Origin: Jiangella anatolica
Lineage (GTDB): Bacteria > Actinomycetota > Actinomycetes > Jiangellales > Jiangellaceae
DNA length: 64,000 nucleotides
Direction: 5' to 3'
Assembly (NCBI RefSeq): GCF_003236295.1
Contig: NZ_POTW01000028.1
Location: forward strand, 1 to 64,000
Shown here: positions 15,914 to 26,041 of the stretch, piece after piece
Position numbering within the stretch: position 1 is the first letter of the stretch
Layout: each line of letters starts with the position of its first letter
Program-made: the position numbers and the translations under genes
The notes under the pieces: generated by a model
The model's database searches: none
What the model saw: only the letters and a program-made list of their open reading frames with translations
Told to the model about the DNA's origin: nothing

Positions 15914-16560
15914 CAGGCACCCGCTGAGAAGGGCTTGCCGGCTCGTGGCAGCAGGTCGCCGGCGGGCTCGCTGTAGGCGACCGAGACGATGGTCTCGTCC
16001 TCGTACGTGACGGTGGTGAGGCTGGCCAGCGCGCACTCGCGCCGGCGCGGGTCGTGCCAGAGGCGGCGGCCCTCGATGAAGCTGCGGACGGTCCAGATCG
16101 GCAGCTGATGCGAGACCAGCACGGCCTCGTGGCCGGCCGCCTCGCGGCGGGCGTCGCTCATCGCGGCCAGCATCCGGGCAGCGATGTCGCGGTACGGCTC
16201 ACCCCACGACGGCGTGAACGGGTTGCGCAGGTGCCGCCAGTGCCGCGGGCGCCGCAGCGAGCCGTCGCCGACGCCGAACGTCAGGCCCTCGAACACGTTC
16301 AGCGCCTCGAGCAGCCGGTCGTCCAGCCGGACCTCCAGGCCGAGCTTCTCGGCCAGCGGTGCGGCGGTCTCCTGGGCGCGCTCCAACGGCGAGCTGACCA
16401 GCACGGTGATGTCGCGGTCGGCGACGGCGGCGGCGACCCGTTCGGCCATCGCGATGCCGAGCTCGGACAGGTGGTAGTCGGGCAGCCGGCCGTAGAGCAC
16501 CTTCGACGGGTTGTGCACCTCGCCGTGGCGCAGCAGGTGCACCCGCGTCAGCTCGCTCAT
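15913..16560 (-). CDS. Histidine phosphatase (phosphoglycerate-mutase-like)
   Basis: A 215-residue member of the histidine phosphatase superfamily: phospho-accepting His12 in [10 protein letters not shown], the conserved [11 protein letters not shown] arginine region and the second histidine in [10 protein letters not shown]. The substrate is not evident. Its placement between hemL and the tlpA-ccdA-resB-ccsB genes is conserved in many actinomycetes, so it is usually carried as part of the heme/cytochrome block. Start and stop overlap hemL (ATGA) and tlpA respectively, so translation is coupled throughout. Confidence 0.92.
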   Translation of the reverse strand: MSELTRVHLLRHGEVHNPSKVLYGRLPDYHLSELGIAMAERVAAAVADRDITVLVSSPLERAQETAAPLAEKLGLEVRLDDRLLEALNVFEGLTFGVGDGSLRRPRHWRHLRNPFTPSWGEPYRDIAARMLAAMSDARREAAGHEAVLVSHQLPIWTVRSFIEGRRLWHDPRRRECALASLTTVTYEDETIVSVAYSEPAGDLLPRAGKPFSAGA

Positions 16561-17867
16561 GCCGCCTCCGCCCGGGCGGCGGCCGCGGCGGCCGCCGGCA
16601 GCGCTGCGCCGATCCGGTCGATCGCGCGGCCGTCGTGGGCGGCGCTGACGAACCAGGCCTCGAACGCCGACGGCGGCAGGTAGACGCCGGACTCCAGCAG
16701 CGAGTGGAAGAACGCGCCGAACCGCTTCGTGCTGGTGCGCTTGGCCGCGGCGAAGTCCGTCACGGGCGCGTCACCGTCGGTGAAGAAGACGCTGAAGAGG
16801 TTGCCTGCGTACTGGACGCGGTGCGCGACGCCGGCCGCCGTCAGCGCCTGGCCGACGAGGTCGCCGACCTGCCTCGCGGTCGCGTCGAGGTGGGCGTAGA
16901 CCCGGGCGTCGGCGAGGCGCAGCGTGGCCAGGCCGGCCGTCGTCGCGACCGGGTTACCGGACAGCGTGCCGGCCTGGTAGACCGGGCCGGCCGGCGCCAG
17001 CAGGCCCATCACGTCGGCCGAGCCGCCGAACGCCGCGGCCGGGAAGCCGCCGCCCATGACCTTGCCGAACGTGGTGAGGTCCGGCGTGACGCCGTCGAGG
17101 CCGTGCCAGCCCGAGCGGGAGACCCGGAACCCCGTCATCACCTCGTCGAGGATCAGCAGGGCGCCGTGCTCGTGGGCGGTGTCGCGGAGGAACGCGTTGA
17201 ACCCGTCGACCGGCGCGACGGCGCCCATGTTGCCGGCGGCGGCCTCGGCGATGACGGCGGCGATCTGCTCGCCGTGCTCGGCGAACGCCGCCTTCACCGC
17301 GCCGGTGTCGTTGTACGGGAGCACGATCGTGTCGGCCGCGCTGGCCCCCGTCACGCCCGGTGTGTCCGGCAGCGCGAACGTCGCGACCCCGCTGCCGGCC
17401 TGAGCGAGCAGGGCGTCGACGTGACCGTGGTAGTGGCCGGCGAACTTCACGATCTTCGTGCGGCCGGTGGCGCCGCGGGCCAGCCGGATCGCGCTCATCG
17501 TCGCCTCGGTGCCGCTGGAGACCAGCCGGACCTGCTCGACGCTGGTCCGGGCGACGATCTCCTCGGCCAGCTCGACCTCGGGCTGCGTGGGTGTGCCGTA
17601 CGACGTGCCCAGCGAGACCTGCGCGCGGACCGCCTCGACGACCGCCGGGTGGGCGTGGCCGAGGATCATCGGCCCCCACGAGCCGACGAGGTCGACGTAC
17701 TCGCGGCCGTCGGCGTCGTAGAGGTAGGGTCCGGTGGCACGCTGGATGAACCGGGGTGTCCCGCCGACGGCCCGGAACGCCCGCACCGGCGAGTTGACCC
17801 CGCCGGGCGTGACGGCCCGCGCACGATCGAAGAGCTCCGCACTGCGCGGCACGTCGTCGTTGGTCAC
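16557..17867 (-). CDS. hemL: Glutamate-1-semialdehyde 2,1-aminomutase (HemL)
   Basis: PLP/PMP aminotransferase-fold enzyme that turns glutamate-1-semialdehyde, the product of HemA, into 5-aminolevulinate. In the 436-residue protein the Schiff-base lysine is Lys269 in [18 protein letters not shown] and the cofactor aspartate is in [11 protein letters not shown] near 241; the substrate-site stretch [15 protein letters not shown] lies near 118-132. GTG start at 17867. It completes the C5 pathway whose other genes (hemA, C, D, B) lie 5-10 kb upstream on the same strand. The exported peptidase and furA-katA separate the two groups. Confidence 0.96.
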   Translation of the reverse strand: MTNDDVPRSAELFDRARAVTPGGVNSPVRAFRAVGGTPRFIQRATGPYLYDADGREYVDLVGSWGPMILGHAHPAVVEAVRAQVSLGTSYGTPTQPEVELAEEIVARTSVEQVRLVSSGTEATMSAIRLARGATGRTKIVKFAGHYHGHVDALLAQAGSGVATFALPDTPGVTGASAADTIVLPYNDTGAVKAAFAEHGEQIAAVIAEAAAGNMGAVAPVDGFNAFLRDTAHEHGALLILDEVMTGFRVSRSGWHGLDGVTPDLTTFGKVMGGGFPAAAFGGSADVMGLLAPAGPVYQAGTLSGNPVATTAGLATLRLADARVYAHLDATARQVGDLVGQALTAAGVAHRVQYAGNLFSVFFTDGDAPVTDFAAAKRTSTKRFGAFFHSLLESGVYLPPSAFEAWFVSAAHDGRAIDRIGAALPAAAAAAARAEAA

Positions 17868-17945
17868 CGCGTCATTCTCGCAAGTGGCCCGAACTGCCCG
17901 AACGCCGCCCCCACGGCATCCGGGCCGTCCGGTTCGCCGGCCGTC

Positions 17946-19481
17946 TCAGCGCCGCAGGTGCGGCCCGCGGAACAACGGCTCCGACTGGCCGGTGGCGGTG
18001 CCCTTGCCGGTGCCCTCGATGGCCGACGTGGTCATGGCGAAGGTCAGCGTGGCGTGCGCCGCGGCGTCGGAGAACTCGTCCAGCGCCTGCTCGGACAGGT
18101 TGCCGATGTCGTCGCACTCGGCGTGGTAGCAGGGGTCGTACGCCACACCGGCGGTACCGCCGTAGATCGCCGCCTGTTCGGCCGTCTTCACGCCCTCGGC
18201 GCCGCTGAACAGGCCGCCGGCCGGGATGCCCACGCTGATGAACGCGTCGTAGTCCGACCGCCCGTCGAACGCGGTCGGCTCGGATTCGAGGCCCTGACCG
18301 GCGAAGTAGTCGGTGAACACATCCTCCACGACGCCGGAACCGGTCGAGCCGAGCGAGTCGGTGTCCGACGCGTCGCCGTCGTAGACGAACCGCACATAGT
18401 TCGGCGAGCCGACCATGTCGAAGTTCAGGTTCACCGCGGTGTTCTTGACCTCGCGCGGGGTCAGCGAGTCGACGTAGAACTGCGAGCCGATCAGCCCGGA
18501 CTCCTCGGCACCCCACCACGCGAACACGATCTGGTTGCGCGGCGTGACGTCCAGCTCGGCCAGCTGCAGGGCGATCTCCAGGTTCTGCGCGGAGCCGGAC
18601 CCGTTGTCGTTGATGCCCTCGCCCTCCGCGACGGAGTCCAGGTGCGCGCCGACGACGACCTGCCGGTCGCCGCGGCCCTCGCCGGTGGTCGCCAGCAGGT
18701 TGGCCGTCGGGACGTCGTGGGTGATCAGCGTCGACGTCTCGATGTGCACCGTCACCGGGCCGGTCTGGGTCCGTGCGTACAGGTCCGCGCCGACGGCGAA
18801 GCTCGCGCCGAGCACCGGGATCGTCGCCTCCGTGTCGGCGCCGAGCGTGCCCGCGACGGCCTCGGTGCGGCCCTCCTGGCCCTCGTTGAAGATCACGACG
18901 GCGTCGTAGCCGGCGGCCTGCGCGTTGGCCGCCTTCACGGTGAAGTCGCACGAGCCGCGCTGGACCAGCGCGACCTGCGGCTCGGTGGCCGACGCCGGCG
19001 CGAAGTCGGCGGCCTCGCAGCCGCTGGTGGAGCCGGGCTGCGACGGCGGCGGGATCAGGATGTCGTTGGTGGGCACCAGAGTGCCGGTCACGTCGCCGCT
19101 ACCGGAGTACTCCATGGTGAGGAAGTCGTCGCCTTCGGCGTATGTGGCCGGCGCGGGCGACACCCGCTCGAACGTCGGCGCGGCCAGCTCCTCGAACGTG
19201 TCGAACAGGAACTCCTGCACGGTGGTCTGATAGCCCGCGGCATCGAGCAGGTCCTTGACGTACGCCAGCGAGGCGTCATAGCCCGGCGTCCCCGAGGCCC
19301 TGGTGCCGCCGTTCTCGTCGGCGATCTCCTGGAACGCCGTCAGGTGCTCCATGATGCCGGCCGTGGTCACGGCCTCGCGCAGCTCGGTGCTGTCGGTCGG
19401 TGTGGCCGCCGGCGCAAGCGGTGCTGCGATCAGTACGCCAGCCGCCGCGGTTCCCACGGCGAACACTGCGTTCCGTCTCAT
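17946..19481 (-). CDS. Secreted M28-family aminopeptidase with PA domain
   Basis: A 511-residue exported zinc aminopeptidase. A Sec-type signal peptide covers about residues 1-26 (MRRNAVFAVGTAAAGVLIAA then PAAT). A protease-associated insert follows (QVALVQRGSCDFTVKAANAQ). The M28 catalytic core has the metal-ligand motifs GAHLDSV, NDNGSGSAQN, WWGAEESGLIGS, NFDMVG and YHAECDD. It resembles the Streptomyces griseus aminopeptidase type. The ATG at 19481 has GGGGAG seven bases ahead, better than the ATG 18 bases further upstream. It digests peptides outside the cell and has no evident link to heme. Confidence 0.93.
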   Translation of the reverse strand: MRRNAVFAVGTAAAGVLIAAPLAPAATPTDSTELREAVTTAGIMEHLTAFQEIADENGGTRASGTPGYDASLAYVKDLLDAAGYQTTVQEFLFDTFEELAAPTFERVSPAPATYAEGDDFLTMEYSGSGDVTGTLVPTNDILIPPPSQPGSTSGCEAADFAPASATEPQVALVQRGSCDFTVKAANAQAAGYDAVVIFNEGQEGRTEAVAGTLGADTEATIPVLGASFAVGADLYARTQTGPVTVHIETSTLITHDVPTANLLATTGEGRGDRQVVVGAHLDSVAEGEGINDNGSGSAQNLEIALQLAELDVTPRNQIVFAWWGAEESGLIGSQFYVDSLTPREVKNTAVNLNFDMVGSPNYVRFVYDGDASDTDSLGSTGSGVVEDVFTDYFAGQGLESEPTAFDGRSDYDAFISVGIPAGGLFSGAEGVKTAEQAAIYGGTAGVAYDPCYHAECDDIGNLSEQALDEFSDAAAHATLTFAMTTSAIEGTGKGTATGQSEPLFRGPHLRR

Positions 19482-19566
19482 CTCGGCTCCCCAGATCATG
19501 GTGTCCTGGAGGGTCCTGCGGAACCCTGTTCAGAGCGTGGAGGCTACGCCTGTGCCGCCACATGCG

Positions 19567-19606
19567 GAACCCCCTGTGGCCGCGCGGACGCGGTCGCAGG
19601 GGGTTC
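19567..19606. terminator. katA terminator hairpin
   Basis: GAACCCCCTG (19567-19576) pairs perfectly with CAGGGGGTTC (19597-19606) around a 20-base GC-rich loop, 12 bases past the katA stop on the minus strand. It separates furA-katA from the peptidase gene. Confidence 0.75.
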
Positions 19607-19618
19607 GGCGAGGGTGGG

Positions 19619-21067
19619 TCAGCGGCCGACGGCCTCCTCGACCCGCTTGCCGAGGGTCTCGTCGACGTTGCGCCAGTACTGGTAGACGCGCTGGCGCAGC
19701 TCGGCGTCCTTCACCTGGCCGACGTGGCCGGCGATGTTGCCGACCAGCCGGTCCCGGGCGGCGTCGTCGAGGACCTCGCGGACCAGCGTGCCGGCCTGGC
19801 CGAAGTCGTCGTCCTCGGCGTGCAGGGTGGCGGCGGCGCGCACCAGCTCGCCGTCGGACTCCCAGCCGGCGTCGCCGACCAGCGACGGCTGGGCCGCGGG
19901 GCCGCCGTGGCTGTTCGGCGCGTACACCGGACGCTCCGGCGAGGCGTAGGAGAAGCGCATGGCGCCGTCCTTGGAGTACGAGTGGACGTCGTTCTTCGGC
20001 GCGTTGACGGGCAGCTGCGCGTAGTTGGTGCCGATGCGGTAGCGGTGCGCGTCGGCGTAGGAGAAGATGCGGCCGAGCAGCATCTTGTCCGGGCTGGCGG
20101 CGATGCCGGGGACGAAGTTGCTCGGCTCGAACGCGGCCTGCTCGATCTGCGCGAAGTAGTTCTCCGGGTTGCGGTCCAGCCGCAGCGTGCCGACCTTGAT
20201 CAGCGGGTAGTCGCCCTTCGGCCACACCTTCGTGAGGTCGAACGGGTTGAACCGGTAGTCCGCGGCGTCGGCGTACGGCATGACCTGCACGTGCACCGTC
20301 CACGACGGGGCGTCGCCGCGGGCGATCGCCTCGTAGAGGTCGCGGATGTGGTGGTCGGCGTCCTCGCCGGCGATCTGGTCGGCGTCGGCCTGGGTCAGGA
20401 ACTCGTGGCCCTGGTCGGTGCGGAAGTGGTACTTGACCCAGAACCGCTCGCCGCCGGCGTTGATCCACTGGTAGGTGTGCGAGCCGAAGCCGTCCATGGT
20501 GCGCCAGCTGCGCGGCAGCCCGCGGTCGCCCATCAGCCACGTCACCTGGTGCGCGCTCTCCGGCGACAGCGTCCAGAAGTCCCACTGCATGTCGTGGTCG
20601 CGCAGGTTCGAGCCCGGCAGCCGCTTCTGCGAGCGGATGAAGTCGGGGAACTTGATGGTGTCGCGCAGGAAGAACACCGGGGTGTTGTTGCCGACGAGGT
20701 CGTAGTTGCCCTCGGTCGTGTAGAACTTCAGCGCGAAGCCACGCGGGTCGCGCCAGGTGTCGGGGCTGCCCTGCTCGCCGGCGACGGACGAGAACCGGGC
20801 CAGCGCCTCGGTGCGGGCGCCGGGCTGGAACAGCGCCGCCTTGGTGAACTGGCTGACGTCCTCGGTGACCTCGAGGACGCCGAACGCGCCGCCGCCCTTG
20901 GCGTGCACCACCCGCTCCGGGACCCGCTCCCGGTTGAACTGGGCCAGCTTCTCGACCAGGTAGTGGTCGTGCAGCACGATCGGCCCGTCCGGCCCGACGG
21001 TCAGCGAGTGCGCGTCGCTGGACACCGGTGCGCCGGAGTTGGTGGTCGTGTGCGGCGTAGAGCTCAT
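19619..21067 (-). CDS. katA: Monofunctional heme catalase (KatA type)
   Basis: A 482-residue small-subunit catalase that breaks down hydrogen peroxide. Catalytic His55 lies in [12 protein letters not shown], the active-site Asn in [15 protein letters not shown], and the proximal heme tyrosine in [15 protein letters not shown]. Length fits clade 3 catalases. The start overlaps the end of the upstream fur-type gene by four bases, so regulator and enzyme are co-translated. It sits among heme-biosynthesis genes, whose product it needs. The hairpin at 19567-19606 ends the unit. Confidence 0.96.
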   Translation of the reverse strand: MSSTPHTTTNSGAPVSSDAHSLTVGPDGPIVLHDHYLVEKLAQFNRERVPERVVHAKGGGAFGVLEVTEDVSQFTKAALFQPGARTEALARFSSVAGEQGSPDTWRDPRGFALKFYTTEGNYDLVGNNTPVFFLRDTIKFPDFIRSQKRLPGSNLRDHDMQWDFWTLSPESAHQVTWLMGDRGLPRSWRTMDGFGSHTYQWINAGGERFWVKYHFRTDQGHEFLTQADADQIAGEDADHHIRDLYEAIARGDAPSWTVHVQVMPYADAADYRFNPFDLTKVWPKGDYPLIKVGTLRLDRNPENYFAQIEQAAFEPSNFVPGIAASPDKMLLGRIFSYADAHRYRIGTNYAQLPVNAPKNDVHSYSKDGAMRFSYASPERPVYAPNSHGGPAAQPSLVGDAGWESDGELVRAAATLHAEDDDFGQAGTLVREVLDDAARDRLVGNIAGHVGQVKDAELRQRVYQYWRNVDETLGKRVEEAVGR

Positions 21068-21510
21068 GCAATCTCCTCGTTCGCGGTTTGGCAGTCGGGG
21101 CAGAGTCCCCAGAACGTCACCTCGGCCTCGTCGAGGACGAAGCCGTGCGTGTGCGCGGGCGCCAGGCAGGGCGCCGCCCCGGCGCAGTCGACGTCGGCGA
21201 TGACGCCACAGCGCCGGCAGATCATGTGGTGGTGGTTGTCGCCGACCCGCGTCTCGTACCGCGCGGTCGACCCGGCCGGCTCCATCCGGCGTAGCAGCCC
21301 GGCTTCGGTCAGCGCGTGCAGGACGTCATAGACGGCCTGGGTGGAGACGGCGCCGAGCGAGGCCCGCACGTGCCGCGCGACGGTGTCCGCGTCGGCGTGC
21401 GACTCCCGCTCCAGCGCGACGAGAACGCCCACCCGGGGCGCCGTGACGCGCAGCCCGGCCGCGCGCAGCCGAGCGGCCGCGTCGTCGCGCAGCTCCTCGT
21501 CGGTGGGCAC
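21064..21510 (-). CDS. furA: Fur-family peroxide-sensing repressor (FurA/CatR type)
   Basis: A 148-residue Fur-family regulator. The winged helix ([19 protein letters not shown], then [20 protein letters not shown]) is followed by the metal-binding region [12 protein letters not shown] and a second CPDC pair, giving the structural zinc site of two CxxC pairs. FurA/CatR proteins repress the adjacent catalase and themselves and are inactivated by peroxide. The GTG at 21510 fits. The AT-rich FurA-type operator lies directly upstream at 21526-21548. Confidence 0.92.
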   Translation of the reverse strand: MPTDEELRDDAAARLRAAGLRVTAPRVGVLVALERESHADADTVARHVRASLGAVSTQAVYDVLHALTEAGLLRRMEPAGSTARYETRVGDNHHHMICRRCGVIADVDCAGAAPCLAPAHTHGFVLDEAEVTFWGLCPDCQTANEEIA

Positions 21511-21525
21511 GGTTCGATCCTCGAC

Positions 21526-21548
21526 GCTTTTCTGGAATGAGTCAAGTA
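21526..21548 (-). promoter_or_regulatory. FurA box overlapping the furA-katA promoter
   Basis: On the minus strand the site reads TACTTGACTC followed by ATTCCAGAAAAGC. It matches, with few changes, the AT-rich operator of mycobacterial furA-katG (core TTGACT-ATTCCAGAAAAG). The TTGACT inside it would serve as a -35 element. It is 16 bases upstream of the furA GTG. Confidence 0.82.
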
Positions 21549-21599
21549 AGCGTCCGATTCCAGCCGTTTGTCCCCTCGGCCGGCGGGAACGAGTCCACC

Positions 21600-22483
21600 A
21601 TGTCGACGATCCCGGTTCCGGTCGCCCATCGAAGCGTCTCGCTCGACGGGCTGGAGATCTTCTACCGCGAGGCCGGGCCGCCCGGCGCGCCGGTGGTCCT
21701 GCTGCCGCACGGCTACCCGTCCTCGTCGTTCCAGTACCGCGGCTTCATGGCGGCGCTCGGCGACCGGTGGCGGCTGGTCGCGCCGGACTTCCCCGCGTTC
21801 GGGTACAGCTCGCAGCCGCCTCGCTCGGAGTTCGACTACACGTCAGCGGCTACGCCGACGTGCTCGACCAGTTCCTCGCGCGGCTCGGCATCGACCGGTT
21901 CGCGCTGTACCTGTTCGACTACGGCTCGCAGGTCGGCCTCCAGCTGGCGCTGCGCAAGCCCGAGCGCGTCGCCGCCCTGGTGATCCAGAACGGCGACGCC
22001 TACGAGCACACCCACGGGCCGAAGTACGAGCTGCTGCGCCGCTACTGGGCCACGCCGACTCCGCAGCTGCGCGCCCAGCTGGAGGAGGCGGTCACCGAGC
22101 AGGGCCTGCGGGAGGAGGTGCTGGGCGAGGTCCCGGCGGACGTCGCAGAGCGGATCTCACCGGACCTGTGGCAGCTGGCCTGGACGCGGATGCGTGACCC
22201 GGAGAGCCGGGCGATCATGGTCGACCTGTTCGGCCAGATCGAGGACAGCGTCGCCCGCTTCCCCGAGTACCAGGCGTACCTGCGCGAGCACCGGCCGCCG
22301 ACGCTGATCGTGTGGGGTCCGCACGACGGCTACATGCCGGCCGAGGCCGCGCACGCGTACCTGGCCGACCTGCCCGACGCCGAGCTGCACCTGCTGCCCG
22401 ACGCGGGCCACTGGCTGATCAAGACGCACCTGGGCGACCTCGTGCGGCTGACCCGCGACTTCCTCGTGCGGGTCCACACCTGA
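21600..22483 (+). pseudogene. Alpha/beta hydrolase (haloalkane dehalogenase-like), single-base frameshift
   Basis: The reading frame from ATG 21600 gives the first strand and nucleophile-proximal part of an alpha/beta hydrolase (MSTIPVPVAHRSVSLDGLEI; VVLLPHGYPSSSFQYRGFM; DFPAFGYSSQPP) as far as FDYT at 21842. It then runs into nonsense. The remainder, SGYADVLDQFLARLGIDRF through LYLFDYGSQVGLQLA (nucleophile region) and IVWGPHDGYMP to DAGHWLIKTH (catalytic His), is in the next frame up to 22483. One missing T after 21843 would restore FDYTFSGYADV exactly. It is either a recent loss of function or a sequencing error. About 294 residues if repaired. It is on the plus strand within a minus-strand heme block. 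Confidence 0.85.
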
Positions 22484-22488
22484 ACGGC

Positions 22489-23472
22489 TCAGCGGGCGGC
22501 GCGCAGCCAGTGAGCGGCCTCGACCGCCCAGTAGGAGAGGACGATGTCCGCGCCCGCCCGGCGGATGGACGTCAGCGTCTCGAGGACGGCGCGGTCGCGG
22601 TCGATCCAGCCGCGCTCGGCGGCGGCCTGGATCATCGCGTACTCGCCGGAGATCTGGTACGCCGCCACGGGGACGTCGACGAGGTCGCGGACCCGGGCGA
22701 GCACGTCGAGGTAGGACATGGCCGGCTTGACCATCACCATGTCGGCGCCCTCCTCGATGTCGAGGGCGGTCTCGCGTAGCGCCTCGATGCCGTTGGCGGG
22801 GTCCTGCTGGTAGGTCTTGCGGTCCCCGACGAGCGATGACTCGACGGCGTCGCGGAACGGGCCGTAGAACGCGGACGCGTACTTGGCGGCGTAGGCGAGG
22901 ATCGCGACGTCCTGATGACCCGCCGCGTCGAGGGCGGCCCGGGCGGCGCCGACCTGGCCGTCCATCATCCCGCTCGGCCCCACGACGTGGACGCCGGCCT
23001 CGGCCTGGGCGACCGCCATGCGGCCGTACACCTCGAGCGTCGCGTCGTTGTCGACCGAGCCGTCCGGCGCCAGCACGCCGCAGTGGCCGTGGTCGGTGAA
23101 CTCGTCGAGGCACAGGTCGGCCATGACGACCGTCGCGTCGCCCACCTCGGCGACGACCTCGCGGATCGCGGCGTTGAGCGGGCCCTTCGGGTCGACGCCG
23201 CCGGAGCCGACGGCGTCCTTCCGGGACGGGATCGCGAACAGCATCAGGCCGCCGACGCCGGCCTCGGCCGCCTCCAGCGACGCCTTGCGCAGAGACTCCA
23301 TCGTGTGCTGGACGACGCCGGGCATCGACGGGATCGGCCGCGGCTCGGTGGCGCCCTCGCGGACGAACATCGGCAGCACCAGGTGCCGCGGCTCCAGCGA
23401 CGTCTCCGCGACCAGCCGGCGCATCGCCGGCGTCGTGCGCAGCCGCCGCGGCCGGATCTCCGGGTACCCCAT
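22489..23472 (-). CDS. hemB: Delta-aminolevulinic acid dehydratase (porphobilinogen synthase, HemB)
   Basis: Condenses two 5-aminolevulinate molecules into porphobilinogen. The 327-residue protein has both catalytic lysines, in [14 protein letters not shown] and [12 protein letters not shown], and the cysteine metal site in [15 protein letters not shown], which suggests a zinc-dependent form. The substrate loop QQDPAN and [12 protein letters not shown] region are normal. It is the last gene of rex-hemA-hemC-cobA/hemD-hemB, starting 15 bases after the preceding stop. The frameshifted hydrolase converges five bases after its stop. Confidence 0.96.
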   Translation of the reverse strand: MGYPEIRPRRLRTTPAMRRLVAETSLEPRHLVLPMFVREGATEPRPIPSMPGVVQHTMESLRKASLEAAEAGVGGLMLFAIPSRKDAVGSGGVDPKGPLNAAIREVVAEVGDATVVMADLCLDEFTDHGHCGVLAPDGSVDNDATLEVYGRMAVAQAEAGVHVVGPSGMMDGQVGAARAALDAAGHQDVAILAYAAKYASAFYGPFRDAVESSLVGDRKTYQQDPANGIEALRETALDIEEGADMVMVKPAMSYLDVLARVRDLVDVPVAAYQISGEYAMIQAAAERGWIDRDRAVLETLTSIRRAGADIVLSYWAVEAAHWLRAAR

Positions 23473-23487
23473 GGTGCGTATCTTCCC

Positions 23488-25095
23488 CTATTGGGCGTTC
23501 TTGCGCCTGGCGGATGCCCGACGCCGCTGCGACGGCTTGAGCACCGGCTCGCCGGCCTCGACCATCGCCAGCCGGCGCGACAGCCCGAACTGCGCCAGCG
23601 CGGCGGCCAGCGCCTCGACCGACGGCTCCGGTGCGAGGACGTCGACGCGCAGTCCGTGCTCCTCGGCGGTCTTCGCCGTCTGCGGCCCGATGCAGGCGAC
23701 GACGGTGGACGAGTGCGGCTTGCCGGCGATGCCGACGAGGTTGCGCACCGTCGACGACGACGTGAACGCGACCGCGTCGAACTTGCCGGTCTTGATCGCG
23801 TCGCGGGTCTCGGCCGGCGGCGGCGCCGCGCGCACCGTCCGGTACGCCGTGACGTCGTCGACCTCCCAGCCCATCTCCGTCAGGCCGGCGGCCAGCGTCT
23901 CCGTCGCGATGTCGGCACGCGGCAGGAACACCCGGTTGATCGGGTCCAGCACCTCGTCGTACGGCGGCCAGTCGGTCAGCAGGCCGACGGCGGACTGCTC
24001 GCCGGACGGGACGAGGTCGGGCTCGATGCCCCACGAGCGCAGCGCGTCGGCGGTCTTCTCGCCGACGGCGGCGACCTTCAGGCCGGACAGCGCGCGAGCG
24101 TCCAGCCCGTACGCCGTCAGCTTCTCCTTGACCGCCCGCAGCGCGTTGACCGAGGTGAACGCGATCCACTCGTACCGGCCCTCGACCATGCCGCGGACGG
24201 CCTTGTCGATCTGCTGCGGGTTGCGCGGCGGCTCGACGGAGATCGTCGGGACCTCCTCGGGCACGGCGCCGGACCGGCGCAGCGCGACCGACAGCTGGCC
24301 GGCCTGCTCCTTCGTGCGCGGCACCAGGACCCGCCAGCCGAACAGCGCCTTCGTCTCGAACCACGACAGCGTGTCGCGGTGCTCGATCGTGTCGCCGACG
24401 ATGACGACGAACGGCCCCTCGAGCTTCGCCGCGCGCGCGTCGGCGGCCACCGAGGCCAGCGTCGACACGACGGTCTGCTGCTCGACGGTGCTGCCCGACG
24501 TCACGACGGCGACCGGCGTCGACGGCACCCGGCCGGCGTCGACGAGCGCCTCGGCGAGGTGGCCGAGCTGCTCGGTGACGCCGGTCAGCAGGATCGTGTC
24601 GGCCGTGCACGAGCGCAGGTCGATCTTGCCGCCGACGTCGAAGAACTCGACGCTACGGCGACGGCCGGTCACCAGCGGGATGCCGGCGTGCGCGGCGACC
24701 GACGTGGCCGTGGCGACACCGGCGACCACCTCGAACGGGATGCCGGCCTTGGCGCAGGCGAGCGCCTCGTCGGCGCCGGTGGCGTGGGTGAACGGGTCGC
24801 CGCCCAGGAGGCGCACCACCCGCCGTCCGCCCTTGGCGACCTGCACGAGACGGCGCCCGCGCGCCGCCGCGGTCAGGACGACGCCCTCGTCGTCGACGCT
24901 CACGTCGACGACCTCGACGATGCTGGGCGCGTAGGCGAGCATCGCCCGGTGCGCCGGCTCGTCGATGACGACGACGTCGGCACCGCCGAGCACCTCGACC
25001 GCCCGTAGGGTCAGCAGCCCCGGATCGCCGGGACCGGCGCCGACCAAGGCGACGCCACCTTCATCGGTGCGCTTCGCACCTCGCGGAGTGGTCAC
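23488..25095 (-). CDS. hemD: Uroporphyrinogen-III C-methyltransferase / uroporphyrinogen-III synthase fusion
   Basis: A 535-residue fusion protein. Residues about 15-240 are the SUMT/CobA methyltransferase: glycine-rich VALVGAGPGDPGLLTLRAVE, then VRLLGGDPF, and a SAM-site VVAGVATATSVAAHAGIP that is more divergent than in stand-alone SUMT enzymes. Residues about 270-520 are the HemD synthase (GWRVLVPRTKEQAGQ; YEWIAFTSVNALRAV; FDAVAFTSSSTVRNLV), which cyclises and inverts ring D. A basic tail follows. Such fusions are standard in actinomycetes and serve both heme and siroheme/cobalamin precursors. GTG 25095 has an AGGAGG site inside the hemC end. Confidence 0.93.
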   Translation of the reverse strand: MTTPRGAKRTDEGGVALVGAGPGDPGLLTLRAVEVLGGADVVVIDEPAHRAMLAYAPSIVEVVDVSVDDEGVVLTAAARGRRLVQVAKGGRRVVRLLGGDPFTHATGADEALACAKAGIPFEVVAGVATATSVAAHAGIPLVTGRRRSVEFFDVGGKIDLRSCTADTILLTGVTEQLGHLAEALVDAGRVPSTPVAVVTSGSTVEQQTVVSTLASVAADARAAKLEGPFVVIVGDTIEHRDTLSWFETKALFGWRVLVPRTKEQAGQLSVALRRSGAVPEEVPTISVEPPRNPQQIDKAVRGMVEGRYEWIAFTSVNALRAVKEKLTAYGLDARALSGLKVAAVGEKTADALRSWGIEPDLVPSGEQSAVGLLTDWPPYDEVLDPINRVFLPRADIATETLAAGLTEMGWEVDDVTAYRTVRAAPPPAETRDAIKTGKFDAVAFTSSSTVRNLVGIAGKPHSSTVVACIGPQTAKTAEEHGLRVDVLAPEPSVEALAAALAQFGLSRRLAMVEAGEPVLKPSQRRRASARRKNAQ

Positions 25096-25099
25096 GACT

Positions 25100-26041
25100 C
25101 TATTCCTCCTTCGACGCCGGCCCACCGGCGTCGACGACTGCCCCGGCCCCGTCGGCGAGAAGCTCCAGCGCGAGGTCGCGCCCGATCTGCTCCGCCCCCC
25201 CGAGAGGTCCGGTGGCTGACTTGCGGATACTCACCGACCCGTCGCGTGCTGCGACGACGGCCCGGATGTACAGCTCGAGGCCCTCCTCCCCCTCCGCCGC
25301 CTCGGCGTAGGCGCCCACGGGCGCCGTACAACCGGCCTCGAGCACGGCGAGAAGGGTCCGTTCGGCGGTGACGGCCGCCCTGGTGGCGGCGTCGTCCAGC
25401 CCGGCCAGCAGCTCGACCAGGGCGGTGTCGTCACCACGGCACTCGACGGCCAGCGCGCCCTGCCCTGGAGCGGGCAGCACCTGCATGGGGTCCAGCACCT
25501 CGGTGACGGTGTCCAGCCGGCCCAGCCGCGCGAGCCCGGCCCGGGCCAGCACGACGGCGTCCAGCGTGCCGTCGGCGACCTTGCCCAGCCGGGTGTCGAC
25601 GTTGCCGCGCAGGCCGACGATCTCGATACCCAGGCCGAGCGCCCGCAGCTGCGCCTCGCGGCGCGGTGACCCGGTGCCGATGCGCGCGCCGACCGGCAGG
25701 TCGGACAGCTTGAGCCCGTCGCGGGCGCAGAGCACGTCGCGCGGGTCCTCCCGCTCCGGGACGGCGGCCAGCACCAGCCCGTCGGCCGGCGCCGTCGGCA
25801 GGTCCTTGAGCGAGTGGACGGCGAGGTCGACCTGGCCGTCGAGCAGCGCCTCGCGCAGCGCGGCGACGAACACGCCGGTGCCGCCGATGGTCTCCAGCGG
25901 CGCCGTGGTGACGTCACCCCTGGTGGTGATCTCGACCAGCTCGACCTCGCGGCCGAGCGCGCGCAGCCGGTCCGCGACCAGCCCGGACTGGGTCAGCGCG
26001 AGCTTGCTGCGGCGGGTGCCCAGGCGCAGTGGGGCGGTCAT
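25100..26041 (-). CDS. hemC: Hydroxymethylbilane synthase (porphobilinogen deaminase, HemC)
   Basis: Polymerises four porphobilinogen units into hydroxymethylbilane. The 313-residue protein begins [20 protein letters not shown], has the substrate-site KDLPTAP and [12 protein letters not shown] stretches, and the cofactor-attachment cysteine in [12 protein letters not shown], to which dipyrromethane is bound. The start overlaps the hemA stop by four bases. The next gene, hemD, begins four bases past its stop. Confidence 0.96.
   Translation of the reverse strand: MTAPLRLGTRRSKLALTQSGLVADRLRALGREVELVEITTRGDVTTAPLETIGGTGVFVAALREALLDGQVDLAVHSLKDLPTAPADGLVLAAVPEREDPRDVLCARDGLKLSDLPVGARIGTGSPRREAQLRALGLGIEIVGLRGNVDTRLGKVADGTLDAVVLARAGLARLGRLDTVTEVLDPMQVLPAPGQGALAVECRGDDTALVELLAGLDDAATRAAVTAERTLLAVLEAGCTAPVGAYAEAAEGEEGLELYIRAVVAARDGSVSIRKSATGPLGGAEQIGRDLALELLADGAGAVVDAGGPASKEE

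Noticed and set aside
17872-18951. 359-codon minus-strand ORF overlapping the M28 peptidase
   Set aside because: Arg/Gly-rich alternative frame with no conserved motif; the peptidase frame has all metal-binding motifs.
16635-19685. 1016-codon plus-strand ORF opposite hemL and the M28 peptidase
   Set aside because: It spans two genuine minus-strand genes and is composed of Arg/Gly/Asp repeats typical of antisense frames in high-GC DNA.
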